The position numbers were made by a program, and so were the translations under genes. A stretch of DNA of 45,694 bases, taken from assembly GCA_036274595.1 (NCBI GenBank), contig DASUFL010000131.1:1-45694 (forward strand), written 5' to 3'. Within the stretch, counting starts at the first letter, position 1. Each line of letters opens with the position of its first letter. This DNA comes from WS-9 sp036274595 (lineage in GTDB: Bacteria; Eisenbacteria; RBG-16-71-46; SZUA-252). The notes beneath the pieces are model-generated. The model was given only the letters and a program-made list of their open reading frames with translations. It was not told the DNA's origin and did no database searches. Positions 24,566 to 34,368 of this stretch are shown piece after piece.

Positions 24566-26868
24566 CCCGCGAGATTCATCCGCCGCAAGAGCGCGCCGAA
24601 GCGCTCGTCGCCGCGCAGTGGATCGAGCCGCGGGGCGACCTTGATCCAGACCATCCCCCGGTCCCGGATCGCGTAGGCCTTCTCGAGACGCTCGAACGCG
24701 GCGTCGTGTTCTCCGAGCCCCGTGTAGATCGCCGCCTCGGAATAGGGCGAGAGATATCGTCCTTGCGCGTCCTGCTTCAGCTGCGCGTGGATGCGCCGCG
24801 CCTCGTCGGCGCGTCCGGCGCGCGCGACCGCGTGGGCGAGGAGCGCGGTCGCGGCGAGATCCTTCGACAGGGACGCCGCGGTCGTGTAGGTCGCGATCGC
24901 GTCGTCGAGCTTGCCGAGCTGCTCGAGCGCCCCTCCCAGCATCCGGTGCGCCGGCGCGAATGCCGGATCCAGGTCGAGCGTGCGCCGCTGCTGCGCCACC
25001 GCGTCCTCGTAGCGGCGCGCGTAGAAGAGACACGCGCCGAGCGACATGTTCACCGTCAGGCTCAAGGGATCGAGGGCGTGGGCGCGCCGCATCGCCGCGA
25101 CCGCCTCGTCGGAGCGGCCCAGGGCGGACAGGAGATCGCTGTACCAGTGGTACGCCCCGGCGTTCCCCGGATCGGCCGCGAGCGCGCGGCGGAAGTGCTC
25201 CTCCGAGCCGGACCAGTCCCACACGTGGTTCTGGAGCACGCCCCCCATCGCCACGTGCGCTTCCGACAGGTTGTCGTCGATCTCGAGCGCGTGGAGCGCG
25301 GCGACGCGCGCCTTCGTGTAGGCCTCCTCGGGGGTGATGAACGAGTAGCTGCCGAGCGTGTCGTACGCCTGCGCGAGCCCCGCGTGCGCCTGCGCGTAGA
25401 GCGGATCGAGCCGGATCGCTTCCTCGAAGTACTCGATCCCCTTCCGGATTCCCTGCTCCGACCTCCGGTTCCAGTGATAGCGCCCGCGCAGATACGCCTC
25501 GTACGCGTCCGGATCCACGCGCCGCGCGCGGGCGAGCCGCGCGCTCGCCTCGTGGGTCACCTGGCCCCGGATCTCCTCGGCGACGGCGCGCGCCACCTCG
25601 CCCTGGAGCGCGAGCACGTCGCTCAGCTCGCGCTCGTAGCTCCGAGCCCAGAGATGACGGTCGGTGCCCGCGTCGATCAGCTGCGCGGTGACCCGCACCT
25701 TGCTCCCGAAGCGGGCGACGGTTCCCTCCACGATGCCGTCGACCTGCAAGGCCCTCGCGATCTCGGGAAGCGGCGCGCGCGTCCCCTTGAATCGCATGAC
25801 CGAGGTGCGCGACGCGACGCGAAACGCGTCGATCTGCGCGAGGGTGAGGATGATCGCCTCGGTCATGCCGTCCGCGAAGAACTCCTGCTCGGGATCGCCG
25901 GAGAGATTCTCGAGCGGGAGGACCGCGATCGAGCCGATCGCGGAGCGTGGCGCGGCCGCGCGCGCGCCCGAGTCGGCGGGGGACGCGAGCATCGCTCGAA
26001 GCGCCGCTTCCACCTGGTCCGCGGTCTCGGGACGGCGGCGCGGCTCCTTCTCGAGGAGCGACAGGATCAACGATTCGAGGCGCGAATCGAGCGGACCGCC
26101 CGGCAAAAGGGGCGGGACGGGGCGGCGGTTCAGGATCTCATCGATCAGGGCCGCCGCGGGGCTCGCCACGAACGGGCGGCGTCCGCTCGTCATCTCGTAG
26201 AGGAGGACTCCGAGCGAGTAGAGGTCGCTTCGTCCGGTCACCTCCTGGCCAAGGAGCTGCTCCGGGGCCATGTACCCCAGCGTCCCGACGACGAACCCCG
26301 CACCGGTCAGGCTCCGGGTGTCGGGGCTCGGCGTGGCGCCGGGCCGAAGGAGCGCGAGTCCGAAGTCGAGCAGCTTCACGGCCCCCCTCGCCGTCACGAT
26401 GACGTTGCCCGGCTTGAGATCGCGATGCACGACCCCGGCCTCGTGCGCCGCGGCCAGCGCCGCCGCGATCTGGGCGCCATAGGCGAGCGCGTCCCGCTGG
26501 GCGATGGGACCCGCTTCGAGAAGCTCCTCGAGGCGGCGGCCCTCGACGAGCTCGAGGACGAGGAAGTCGAGCCCGTCCGCGGAGTCGAAGTCGAAGACCG
26601 TGTTGATGTGGGGATGGCTCAGGCGGGACAGGGCGGTCGCCTCCTGGCGGAAGCGCTTGCGCAAGGATTCGTCCTGGGCCGCCGGGGCCTTCAGGATCTT
26701 GACCGCGACCTCGCGATCGAGGCGCTCGTCCCGGGCGCGGTAGACCACGCCCATGCCGCCCGAGCCGATCTCCTCGAGGATCCGGTAGCGCGACACCCGC
26801 TCAGGGATCAAGCGTCGTTCTCCGAGATTGATGACGGCGGGGTGACCCGCGCGGGGGGCGACGTCCAT
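24562..26868 (-). CDS. Ser/Thr protein kinase with FlgO/TolB-like and TPR domains
   Basis: A 768-residue Hanks-type kinase. Kinase domain about 28-295: glycine loop GSGGMG (35-40), Lys57 in VAVKIL, catalytic HRDLKPGN with Asp150, DFG with Asp168, and APEQ in the activation segment, so it should be active and of the RD type. Residues about 315-450 (IAVLPLENLSGDPEQEFFADGMTEAI ... GTDRHLWARSYERELSDVLALQ) match the nucleotide-cyclase/TPR-associated FlgO/TolB-like domain. The C-terminal 300 residues are TPR repeats (EAIRLDPLYAQAHAGLAQAY and others). No TM helix is evident, so it is probably cytoplasmic. ATG 26868 is the start. The substrate is unknown. Confidence 0.92.
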   Translation of the reverse strand: MDVAPRAGHPAVINLGERRLIPERVSRYRILEEIGSGGMGVVYRARDERLDREVAVKILKAPAAQDESLRKRFRQEATALSRLSHPHINTVFDFDSADGLDFLVLELVEGRRLEELLEAGPIAQRDALAYGAQIAAALAAAHEAGVVHRDLKPGNVIVTARGAVKLLDFGLALLRPGATPSPDTRSLTGAGFVVGTLGYMAPEQLLGQEVTGRSDLYSLGVLLYEMTSGRRPFVASPAAALIDEILNRRPVPPLLPGGPLDSRLESLILSLLEKEPRRRPETADQVEAALRAMLASPADSGARAAAPRSAIGSIAVLPLENLSGDPEQEFFADGMTEAIILTLAQIDAFRVASRTSVMRFKGTRAPLPEIARALQVDGIVEGTVARFGSKVRVTAQLIDAGTDRHLWARSYERELSDVLALQGEVARAVAEEIRGQVTHEASARLARARRVDPDAYEAYLRGRYHWNRRSEQGIRKGIEYFEEAIRLDPLYAQAHAGLAQAYDTLGSYSFITPEEAYTKARVAALHALEIDDNLSEAHVAMGGVLQNHVWDWSGSEEHFRRALAADPGNAGAYHWYSDLLSALGRSDEAVAAMRRAHALDPLSLTVNMSLGACLFYARRYEDAVAQQRRTLDLDPAFAPAHRMLGGALEQLGKLDDAIATYTTAASLSKDLAATALLAHAVARAGRADEARRIHAQLKQDAQGRYLSPYSEAAIYTGLGEHDAAFERLEKAYAIRDRGMVWIKVAPRLDPLRGDERFGALLRRMNLAG

Positions 26869-26941
26869 GAACGTTCAGATGCGGCTCAGCCCCTTGCGGG
26901 AACGTCGTTTTCGCCAGCCTGCCCTGCGGCCAGAATCCCCC

Positions 26942-26970
26942 TTTACAGGCGGGCCGGCATGGGACACTAT
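26942..26970 (+). promoter_or_regulatory. Sigma-70-type promoter for the initiator tRNA
   Basis: TTTACA (26942-26947), a 17-base spacer and CACTAT (26965-26970). The -35 is good, the -10 weak. The predicted start falls at the tRNA 5' end. Confidence 0.4.
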
Positions 26971-26975
26971 CACGT

Positions 26976-27052
<77 letters not shown>

Positions 27053-27061
27053 TGCCTATCC

Positions 27062-27091
27062 CGAGGCCGGGGCGACCCCCCGGCCTCGTTT
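27062..27091 (+). terminator. Terminator after the tRNA
   Basis: CGAGGCCGGGG (27062-27072) and CCCCGGCCTCG (27078-27088) form a perfect 11-bp stem followed by TTTCATTTC, starting 10 bases after the tRNA. Confidence 0.75.
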
Positions 27092-27260
27092 CATTTCTGG
27101 CCCCGCTATTGCTGGCCTCGATCCCGTCCGAAAAATTTCTGCACGTAGGGCTTGCAGCCGGACTTCGCCTCCGACCTAGAATTGAAGAGGGCCCACCTGC
27201 CGGGGGCCCGTCACGCGCCGTACATCGCACATCGGACCCAGGACTCATCGGGGATTTCCC

Positions 27261-30200
27261 ATGAACCCACCGGAAACCGCTATGCCCGTCGCTCCCGGCC
27301 CCGACCTGGCCGGCCTCTCCGCCCTCGACCCCCGCGAGCTCCTCGCCGCCCTGGAGGCGGTGCGCGCGGGTGATTTCTCCGCGCGCCTGCCTGGCGACCG
27401 CACCGGATTGGCCGGAAAGATCGCGGACACCTTCAACGACATCGTCGGCTCGCTCGGCCGCACGTCTCTCGAGCTGGAACGCGTCGGACAGGTCGTCGGC
27501 CGCGAGGGACGAATCCGCCAGCGCGTCACCCTGGGAACGCCGAACGGCTCCTGGGAGGACATGGAGCGCTCGATCAACACGCTCATCGAGGACCTCCTCT
27601 GGCCCACGCGCGAGATGACGAAGGCGATCTCCGCCGTCGCGCGAGGCGACCTGGTCCAGGGCGTGGGGCTCGAGGTGGACGGCCGTCCGCTCCAGGGCGA
27701 GTTCCTCCGATCGGCCACGATCGTGAACAAGATGATCCAGCAGCTCGCGGTTTTCACGTCCGAGGTGACGCGCGTCGTGCGCGAGGTCGGCTCGGACGGG
27801 AAGCTGGGCGGCCAGGCCGTGGTGCCCGAAGTGGCGGGCACGTGGAAGGACCTGACCGACTCCGTGAACTCGATGGCCAACAACCTCACGGCCCAGGTCC
27901 GGAACATCGCCGACGTGACCATCGCGGTGGCGAGCGGCGACCTCTCGAAGAAGATCACGGTCGACGTCCGGGGCGAGATCCTCCAGCTCAAGGAGGCCAT
28001 CAACACGATGGTGGACCAGCTCCGGTCCTTCGCCTCCGAGGTGACGCGCGTGGCGCGCGAGGTGGGCACCGACGGAAAGCTGGGCGGTCAGGCCATCGTG
28101 CCGGGCGTGGCCGGCACCTGGAAGGACCTCACCGACTCCGTGAACTCGATGGCCAACAACCTCACGGCCCAGGTCCGGAACATCGCCGACGTGACCACGG
28201 CCGTGGCCCGCGGGGACCTCTCGCGCAAGATCACCGTCGACGTGCGCGGCGAGATCCTCGAGCTCAAGAACACCATCAACACGATGGTCGACCAGCTCAA
28301 CTCCTTCGCGTCGGAAGTGACCCGCGTCGCGCGCGAGGTGGGCACCGACGGGCGGCTGGGCGGCCAGGCGCAGGTGCCCGACGTGGCCGGCACCTGGAAG
28401 GACCTCACCGACAACGTCAACTTCATGGCCTCGAACCTCACCGCTCAGGTGCGAAACATCGCCGAGGTCTCCACGGCCATCGCCGGCGGCGACCTCTCGA
28501 AGAAGATCACCGTGAACGTGAGCGGCGAGATCCTCCAGCTCAAGGAGACCATCAACACGATGGTGGATCAGCTGAACGCGGTCGCCGGCGAGGTGACCCG
28601 CGTCGCGCGCGAGGTCGGCTCCGAGGGCAAACTGGGCGGCCAGGCCGCGGTGCCGGGCGTGGCCGGAACGTGGAAGGGCCTCACCGACAACGTCAACTCG
28701 ATGGCGTCGAATCTCACGGGCCAGGTGCGCAACATCGCCGAGGTGACGACCGCCGTGGCGCGCGGGGACCTCTCGCGCAAGATCACGGTGGACGTGAAGG
28801 GCGAGATCCTCGAGCTCAAGAACACCATCAACACGATGGTCGACCAGCTGAACGGGTTCGCCTCGGAAGTGACGCGCGTGGCGCGCGAGGTCGGGACCGA
28901 CGGCAAGCTGGGCGGCCAGGCGGTCGTGCCCGGCGTGGCCGGCACGTGGAAGGACCTCACCGACTCGGTCAACTCCATGGCCGACAACCTCACGGCGCAG
29001 GTCCGGAACATCGCCGAGGTCGCGACCGCCATCGCGAACGGCGACCTCTCGAAGAAGATCACCGTCGACGTGCGCGGCGAGATCCTCCTCCTCAAGGAGA
29101 CGCTCAAAACGATGGTCGAGCAGCTCCGCTCCTTCGCCGCCGAGGTGACGCGCGTGGCGCGCGAGGTCGGAACCGACGGACGGCTCGGCGGCCAGGCGGT
29201 CGTCGCGGGCGTGGGCGGCACGTGGAAGGACCTCACCGACAACGTGAACCTCCTCGCCGCGAACCTGACGACGCAGGTCCGGAACATCGCCGAGGTGACG
29301 ACCGCCGTGGCGCGCGGGGACCTCTCGCGCAAGATCACGGTGGACGTGAAGGGCGAGATCCTCGAGCTCAAGAACACGATCAACACGATGGTCGATCAGC
29401 TGAACGCGTTCGCGGCCGAGGTGACGCGCGTGGCGCGCGAGGTCGGGACCGACGGCAAGCTGGGCGGCCAGGCGGTCGTGCCCGGCGTGGCCGGCACGTG
29501 GAAGGACCTCACCGACACCGTCAACGTCATGGCGGCGAACCTCACCGAGCAGGTGCGCGGCATCGTGAAGGTCGTGACCGCCGTCGCGAACGGCGACCTG
29601 AAGCAGAACCTCACCGTGAAGGCGAAGGGCGAGGTCGCGGCGCTCGCGGACACCATCAACGACATGACGGGAACGCTCGCGACCTTCGCCGACCAGGTCA
29701 CCACGGTGGCGCGCGAGGTGGGCGTGGACGGGCGTCTCGGCGGTCAAGCGAACGTCCCTGGCGCCGCCGGCACCTGGAAGGCCCTGACCGGGAACGTGAA
29801 CCTGCTCGCGGCGAATCTCACCACGCAGGTCCGCGCGATCGCCGAGGTGGCGACGGCGGTGACGCAGGGCGATCTCACGCGGTCCATCCAGGTCGACGCG
29901 CGCGGCGAGGTGGCGGAGCTCAAGGACAACATCAACACGATGATCCTCAACCTCAAGCTCACGACCGATCAGAACCGCGAGCAGGACTGGCTCAAGACCA
30001 ACCTCGCGCGGTTCACCGGGATGCTCCAGGGGCAGCGGGACCTCGCCACCGTGGGACGGATGCTCCTCACGGAGCTCGTGCCGCTGGTCAGCGCGCACCA
30101 GGGCATCCTCTACCAGATGGACGTCTCCGGCATGCCGCGTCTCCGCATGCTGGCGAGCTACGGCAACGCGAAGGTGGAGGGCTACCCCGACGAGCTCGAT

Positions 30201-32708
30201 CTGGGCGTCGGCTTCGTGGGCCAGTGCGCCGTGGACAAGCGCCGCATCCTGGTCACGAGCCTTCCGCCGGACACGCCGCCGATCGACGCCGCGATGTTCC
30301 AGGCGCCGCCGCGGAGTCTCGTCGTCCTGCCGGTCACCTTCGAAGGGGAGACGCGAGCCGTGCTGGGCCTCGCGTCGCTCGGGGACTTCGCTCCCGCCCA
30401 GCTCGCCTTCCTCGACCAGCTCACCGCCAGCGTCGGCATCGTGTTCAACTCGATCGAAGCCACGATGCAGACCGAGGGACTCCTCCAGCAGTCCCAGCAG
30501 CTCGCGAGCGAGCTCCAGTTCCGGCAGAAGGAGCTCCAGCAGACCAACGAGCAGCTCGCCCTCAAGGCACAGCAGCTCGCCGAGCGCAACGTCGAGGTGG
30601 AGCGCAAGAATCAGGAGATCGAGCAGGCGCGGCGCGCGCTCGAGGACAAGGCGAGCGAGCTCGCGCTCACGTCCAAGTACAAGTCCGAGTTCCTCGCCAA
30701 CATGTCCCACGAGCTCCGCACGCCGCTCAACTCGATCCTCATCCTGGGCCAGCAGCTCGGCGACAACCCGGACGGAAATTTGTCACCGAAGCAGGTCGAA
30801 TTCGCGCGCAGCATCCATGGGGCCGGCACAGACCTCCTCAACCTGATCACCGACATCCTCGACCTCTCGAAGATCGAGTCGGGGACGGTGACGGTGGAGG
30901 CCGAGGAGATCTACTTCACGATGCTCCTCGATACGGTCCGCCGCACGTTCCGCCACGAGGCCGAGAACCGGAGGCTCACGTTCGAGGTCCAGGTGGATCC
31001 GCAGCTCGGGAGCGGCATGGCGACCGATCCGAAGCGGCTCCAGCAGGTGCTCAAGAACCTGCTCTCGAACGCGTTCAAGTTCACCGAGCACGGCGGGGTG
31101 CGGCTGAGCGTCGCGGTGGCGACCGGCGGCTGGAGCATCGGCAATCCGATCCTCGACGACGCGGGGACGGTGGTGTCCTTCGAGGTGTCGGACACGGGCG
31201 TCGGCATCCCGGCCGAGAAGCAGAAGATCATCTTCGAGGCGTTCCAGCAGGCGGACGCGAGCACGAGTCGCAAGTACGGCGGCACCGGGCTCGGACTCGC
31301 CATCAGCCGCGAGCTCGCGCATCTTCTGGGAGGCGAGATCCAGCTCCGCTCCACGCCGGGCCGCGGCTCGACGTTCACGCTCTACCTGCCGCGCAACTAC
31401 GCCGGACCGTCCGCCACGACGCCCGAAGAGACGGACGGCCCTCCGGTGAAGACGCCGGCGCGATTCCCCTCGGTGCGGCTGCCGGAGCGCGCGATCGAAA
31501 AGGTGCCGGACGACCGCGAGCAGCTCGTTCCGGGAGAGGCGACGCTCCTCGTGGTCGAGGACGATCCGCACTACGCCCGCGTGCTCGTGGATCTGGCCCA
31601 CGACGAAGGGTTCAAGGTCCTGGTCGCGCATCGCGGCGCGGACGCGCTCGATCTGGCACGCCAGTTCATGCCGTCCGCGGTGTCGCTCGACATCTTCCTG
31701 CCGGACATGCTCGGCTGGACGGTGCTGAGCCATCTGAAGCAGGATCCGGCGACGCGGCACATCCCCGTCCAGATCGTCACGCTGGACGAAGACCGGCAGC
31801 ACGGCCTGTCGCGCGGCGCCTTCTCGTTCCTCACCAAGCCGACCACGTCGGAGGGGCTCGGAGCCGCGCTCTCGCGCATCAAGCGGTACTCGGCGCCGAG
31901 GAAGAAGAGGCTCCTCATCGTGGAGGACGACGCCCTCGAGCAGCGGAGCATCTCGGAGCTCCTGGGGCACGACGACGTCGAGATCGAGACGGCCGGCACC
32001 GCGGGCGAGGCGCTCGAGGCGCTCCGGACCGTCGCGTACGACTGCGCGGTGGTCGACCTCAGGCTCCCGGACATGTCGGGGCTCGAGATGCTGGAGGCGC
32101 TCCGCGAGGACGGCTCCCTGTCCGACCTCCCGGTCGTGATCTTCACCGGCAAGGAGCTGTCGCCCGAGGAGGACGCGCAGCTCCACACGCTCGCCCGGAG
32201 CGTCGTCGTGAAGGGGGTCGAGTCGCCGGAGCGGCTCCTCGACGAGACGTCGCTCTTCCTGCACCGCGTGATCTCGGACCTTCCGGCCGAGAAGCAGCGC
32301 ATGCTGGACCGGCTCTATCGCTCCGACGAAGACCTGGTCGGGCGGGCGGTGCTGGTCGTGGACGACGACGTCCGGAACATCTTCGCCCTCTCGAGCGCGC
32401 TCGAGAGGCGCGGCATGACGGTGCTCACGGCGAGCACGGGGCGCGAAGCGCTCACCACGCTCGACTCCACGCCGGATGTCGCGATCGTGCTGATGGATGT
32501 CATGATGCCCGAGATGGACGGCTACGAGACCATGCGGGAAGTGCGGAAGAACCCGGCCTTCCGCCGCCTCCCCATCGTGGCGCTCACCGCGCGCGCGATG
32601 AAGGGGGACCGCGAGAAGTGCCTCGAAGCCGGCGCTTCGGACTACCTGGCCAAGCCGGTCAACACGGAGCAGCTCCTCTCGGTGCTCCGCGCGTGGCTGC
32701 ACCGTTGA
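27261..32708 (+). CDS. Poly-HAMP hybrid histidine kinase with GAF and three receiver domains
   Basis: An 1815-residue cytoplasmic-looking kinase with no signal peptide or TM helix. After ~165 residues with divergent HAMP-like segments come eight tandem HAMP units of 92 residues (168-903). A GAF-like domain (about 935-1070) and a coiled coil (about 1075-1140) follow. The histidine kinase core has H1150 (NMSHELRTPLNS), N-box LLSNAFKFTEH, VSDTGVGIP and GGTGLGLAISREL. Three receivers follow, with phospho-acceptors D1477, D1599 and D1746. The layout recalls fungal group III (Nik1/Os-1) osmosensing kinases and their bacterial relatives, in which the HAMP array itself is the sensor. ATG 27261 lacks a strong ribosome site. 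The REC-HK-REC gene 16 bases downstream probably shares its pathway. Confidence 0.93.
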   Translation: MNPPETAMPVAPGPDLAGLSALDPRELLAALEAVRAGDFSARLPGDRTGLAGKIADTFNDIVGSLGRTSLELERVGQVVGREGRIRQRVTLGTPNGSWEDMERSINTLIEDLLWPTREMTKAISAVARGDLVQGVGLEVDGRPLQGEFLRSATIVNKMIQQLAVFTSEVTRVVREVGSDGKLGGQAVVPEVAGTWKDLTDSVNSMANNLTAQVRNIADVTIAVASGDLSKKITVDVRGEILQLKEAINTMVDQLRSFASEVTRVAREVGTDGKLGGQAIVPGVAGTWKDLTDSVNSMANNLTAQVRNIADVTTAVARGDLSRKITVDVRGEILELKNTINTMVDQLNSFASEVTRVAREVGTDGRLGGQAQVPDVAGTWKDLTDNVNFMASNLTAQVRNIAEVSTAIAGGDLSKKITVNVSGEILQLKETINTMVDQLNAVAGEVTRVAREVGSEGKLGGQAAVPGVAGTWKGLTDNVNSMASNLTGQVRNIAEVTTAVARGDLSRKITVDVKGEILELKNTINTMVDQLNGFASEVTRVAREVGTDGKLGGQAVVPGVAGTWKDLTDSVNSMADNLTAQVRNIAEVATAIANGDLSKKITVDVRGEILLLKETLKTMVEQLRSFAAEVTRVAREVGTDGRLGGQAVVAGVGGTWKDLTDNVNLLAANLTTQVRNIAEVTTAVARGDLSRKITVDVKGEILELKNTINTMVDQLNAFAAEVTRVAREVGTDGKLGGQAVVPGVAGTWKDLTDTVNVMAANLTEQVRGIVKVVTAVANGDLKQNLTVKAKGEVAALADTINDMTGTLATFADQVTTVAREVGVDGRLGGQANVPGAAGTWKALTGNVNLLAANLTTQVRAIAEVATAVTQGDLTRSIQVDARGEVAELKDNINTMILNLKLTTDQNREQDWLKTNLARFTGMLQGQRDLATVGRMLLTELVPLVSAHQGILYQMDVSGMPRLRMLASYGNAKVEGYPDELDLGVGFVGQCAVDKRRILVTSLPPDTPPIDAAMFQAPPRSLVVLPVTFEGETRAVLGLASLGDFAPAQLAFLDQLTASVGIVFNSIEATMQTEGLLQQSQQLASELQFRQKELQQTNEQLALKAQQLAERNVEVERKNQEIEQARRALEDKASELALTSKYKSEFLANMSHELRTPLNSILILGQQLGDNPDGNLSPKQVEFARSIHGAGTDLLNLITDILDLSKIESGTVTVEAEEIYFTMLLDTVRRTFRHEAENRRLTFEVQVDPQLGSGMATDPKRLQQVLKNLLSNAFKFTEHGGVRLSVAVATGGWSIGNPILDDAGTVVSFEVSDTGVGIPAEKQKIIFEAFQQADASTSRKYGGTGLGLAISRELAHLLGGEIQLRSTPGRGSTFTLYLPRNYAGPSATTPEETDGPPVKTPARFPSVRLPERAIEKVPDDREQLVPGEATLLVVEDDPHYARVLVDLAHDEGFKVLVAHRGADALDLARQFMPSAVSLDIFLPDMLGWTVLSHLKQDPATRHIPVQIVTLDEDRQHGLSRGAFSFLTKPTTSEGLGAALSRIKRYSAPRKKRLLIVEDDALEQRSISELLGHDDVEIETAGTAGEALEALRTVAYDCAVVDLRLPDMSGLEMLEALREDGSLSDLPVVIFTGKELSPEEDAQLHTLARSVVVKGVESPERLLDETSLFLHRVISDLPAEKQRMLDRLYRSDEDLVGRAVLVVDDDVRNIFALSSALERRGMTVLTASTGREALTTLDSTPDVAIVLMDVMMPEMDGYETMREVRKNPAFRRLPIVALTARAMKGDREKCLEAGASDYLAKPVNTEQLLSVLRAWLHR
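27762..29969 (+). repeat. Eight tandem 276-bp HAMP-coding repeats
   Basis: Anchor codons of the motif EVTRVAREVG recur at 27762, 28038, 28314, 28590, 28866, 29142, 29418 and 29694 (QVTTVAREVG in the last), exactly 276 bases apart. Units 1-6 alternate between GDLSKK...LKE and ARGDLSRK...ELKN types, so the true repeat in this part is a 552-bp pair; units 7 and 8 are divergent. Nucleotide similarity is high. Confidence 0.9.
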
Positions 32709-32724
32709 TCCTGGGGACGATCTC

Positions 32725-34341
32725 GTGACCAAGACTCCCGTCAACATCCTGATGGTGGACGACCAGCCCGCGAAGCTCCTCACCTATGAGGCGATCCTGG
32801 GGCCGCTGGGTGAGAACCTCATCATGGCGAGCTCCGGGACGGAGGCGCTCGAGACGCTGCTCCGCACCGACATCGCGGTCGTCCTGATCGACGTCCACAT
32901 GCCCGATCTGGACGGCTTCGAGCTGGCGCAGATGATCCACCAGCATCCGCGCCACCAGCGCGCCGCGATCATCTTCGTCTCGGCGGTCCACATGACCGAC
33001 ATCGATCGCCTGCGCGGCTACGAGGTCGGCGGCGTGGACTACGTCTCGGTGCCCATCGTGCCCGAGATCCTGCGCGCCCGCGTCAGCGTGTTCGCGGACC
33101 TCTACCGGAAGACCCAGGAGCTCGAGAGCCTCAACGAGGAGCTGGAGCGGCGCGTCAGCGAGCGCACCTCGGAGCTCGAGTCGTCGACGGAGCGGCTCCG
33201 GGAGTCGGAGGACGCTCTGCGCGAAACCGACAGGCGGAAGGACGAGTTCCTGGCGATGCTCGCGCACGAGCTTCGCAATCCGCTCGCTCCGATCCGGAAC
33301 GCGGTCGAGTACCTGCGCATGCGCGCGGAGGCGGACCCGACCGTCCGGTGGAGCCACGACGTCATCGACCGGCAGATCGACCATCTCACCCGGCTCGTGG
33401 ACGATCTCCTCGACGTGAGCCGCATCACGAGAGGGCGCCTCGAGATTCGCCGCATGAGGTCGGACCTGGGAGACATCCTTCGCGGCGCCGTGGAGACGAT
33501 CCAGGCTTCGGTCCAGGAGCGCGGCCAGAGGCTCCACGTGTCGCTTCCGCCGGAGCCTACCTGGGTGAACGCGGATGTGGTGCGGATGACGCAGATCTTC
33601 CTGAATCTCCTCGACAACGCCTCCAAGTTCACGCCCGAGGGAGGCACGATCTGGCTCTCGTCGGAACGGACCGAGGGGAGCGCGGTGGTCCGCTTGCGGG
33701 ACACGGGAGCGGGGATCACGCCCGAGGAGCTGCCGCAGCTCTTCCAGATGTTCTACCAGATACGCCGCTCGACGACGGGCGCGCAGGGAGGACTGGGGAT
33801 CGGGCTCGCGCTCGTGCGGCGGCTCGTGGAGCTCCACGGGGGAACGGTCGAGGCGTCGAGCGAAGGACACGAGCGGGGGGCCGAGTTCGTCGTCCGCCTT
33901 CCGGCGCTTGCGGAGGCGCCGGCGGCAGGATCGAACGGCGCCGGGAAGGCGGAGCCGGAAGCGCCCTCCACGCGGCGGGTCCTCGTCGTCGACGACAACG
34001 TCGACTCCGCGGAGAGCCTCGCCATGCTTCTCCGCCTCGGCGGGCACGAGATCGAGACCGCCTACGACGGCTTGAAGGCCGTGGAGGCCGCGGAGCGCTT
34101 CAGGCCCGATCTCATCCTGCTCGATATCGGACTTCCAGGAATCGACGGTTACGACGCCGCGGTGCGCATCCGGGAGGGCTCAGGCGGCCGCGAGGTGCTT
34201 CTGGTCGCCATCACGGGCTGGGGACAGGACGAGGATCGTCGCCGGTCCCGCGAGGCAGGCTTCGACGCCCACCTCACGAAACCGGTCGACATGTCGGCCC
34301 TGACCCGCCTCCTCGCGGAGCTCCCGAAGGTCGCCGTCTAG
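32725..34341 (+). CDS. REC-HisKA-HATPase-REC hybrid histidine kinase
   Basis: A 538-residue soluble kinase starting with GTG 32725, 16 bases after the poly-HAMP kinase. The N-terminal receiver has VDDQ and acceptor D56 (LIDVHMPD), but where the conserved Lys-Pro is expected it reads VSVPIVPEI, so the switch Lys is absent. A coiled coil (about 128-170) leads to H181 (MLAHELRNPLAP), N-box LLDNASKFTPEG, RDTGAGITPEEL and GLGIGLALVRRLVELHGG. A second receiver (about 415-530) has VVDDN, acceptor D467 and the Lys in LTKPVD. It probably receives phosphate from the upstream kinase through the first receiver, and is itself a phosphorelay step. Output is unknown; no DNA-binding domain is present. Confidence 0.92.
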   Translation: MTKTPVNILMVDDQPAKLLTYEAILGPLGENLIMASSGTEALETLLRTDIAVVLIDVHMPDLDGFELAQMIHQHPRHQRAAIIFVSAVHMTDIDRLRGYEVGGVDYVSVPIVPEILRARVSVFADLYRKTQELESLNEELERRVSERTSELESSTERLRESEDALRETDRRKDEFLAMLAHELRNPLAPIRNAVEYLRMRAEADPTVRWSHDVIDRQIDHLTRLVDDLLDVSRITRGRLEIRRMRSDLGDILRGAVETIQASVQERGQRLHVSLPPEPTWVNADVVRMTQIFLNLLDNASKFTPEGGTIWLSSERTEGSAVVRLRDTGAGITPEELPQLFQMFYQIRRSTTGAQGGLGIGLALVRRLVELHGGTVEASSEGHERGAEFVVRLPALAEAPAAGSNGAGKAEPEAPSTRRVLVVDDNVDSAESLAMLLRLGGHEIETAYDGLKAVEAAERFRPDLILLDIGLPGIDGYDAAVRIREGSGGREVLLVAITGWGQDEDRRRSREAGFDAHLTKPVDMSALTRLLAELPKVAV

Positions 34342-34368
34342 CGCCCGTCCCGCGCGCTGCCCCGCCCG

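Noticed and set aside
27842..32728. 1628-codon plus-strand frame inside the hybrid kinase
   Set aside because: Out-of-frame reading, Arg/Gly/His-rich, no domain content.
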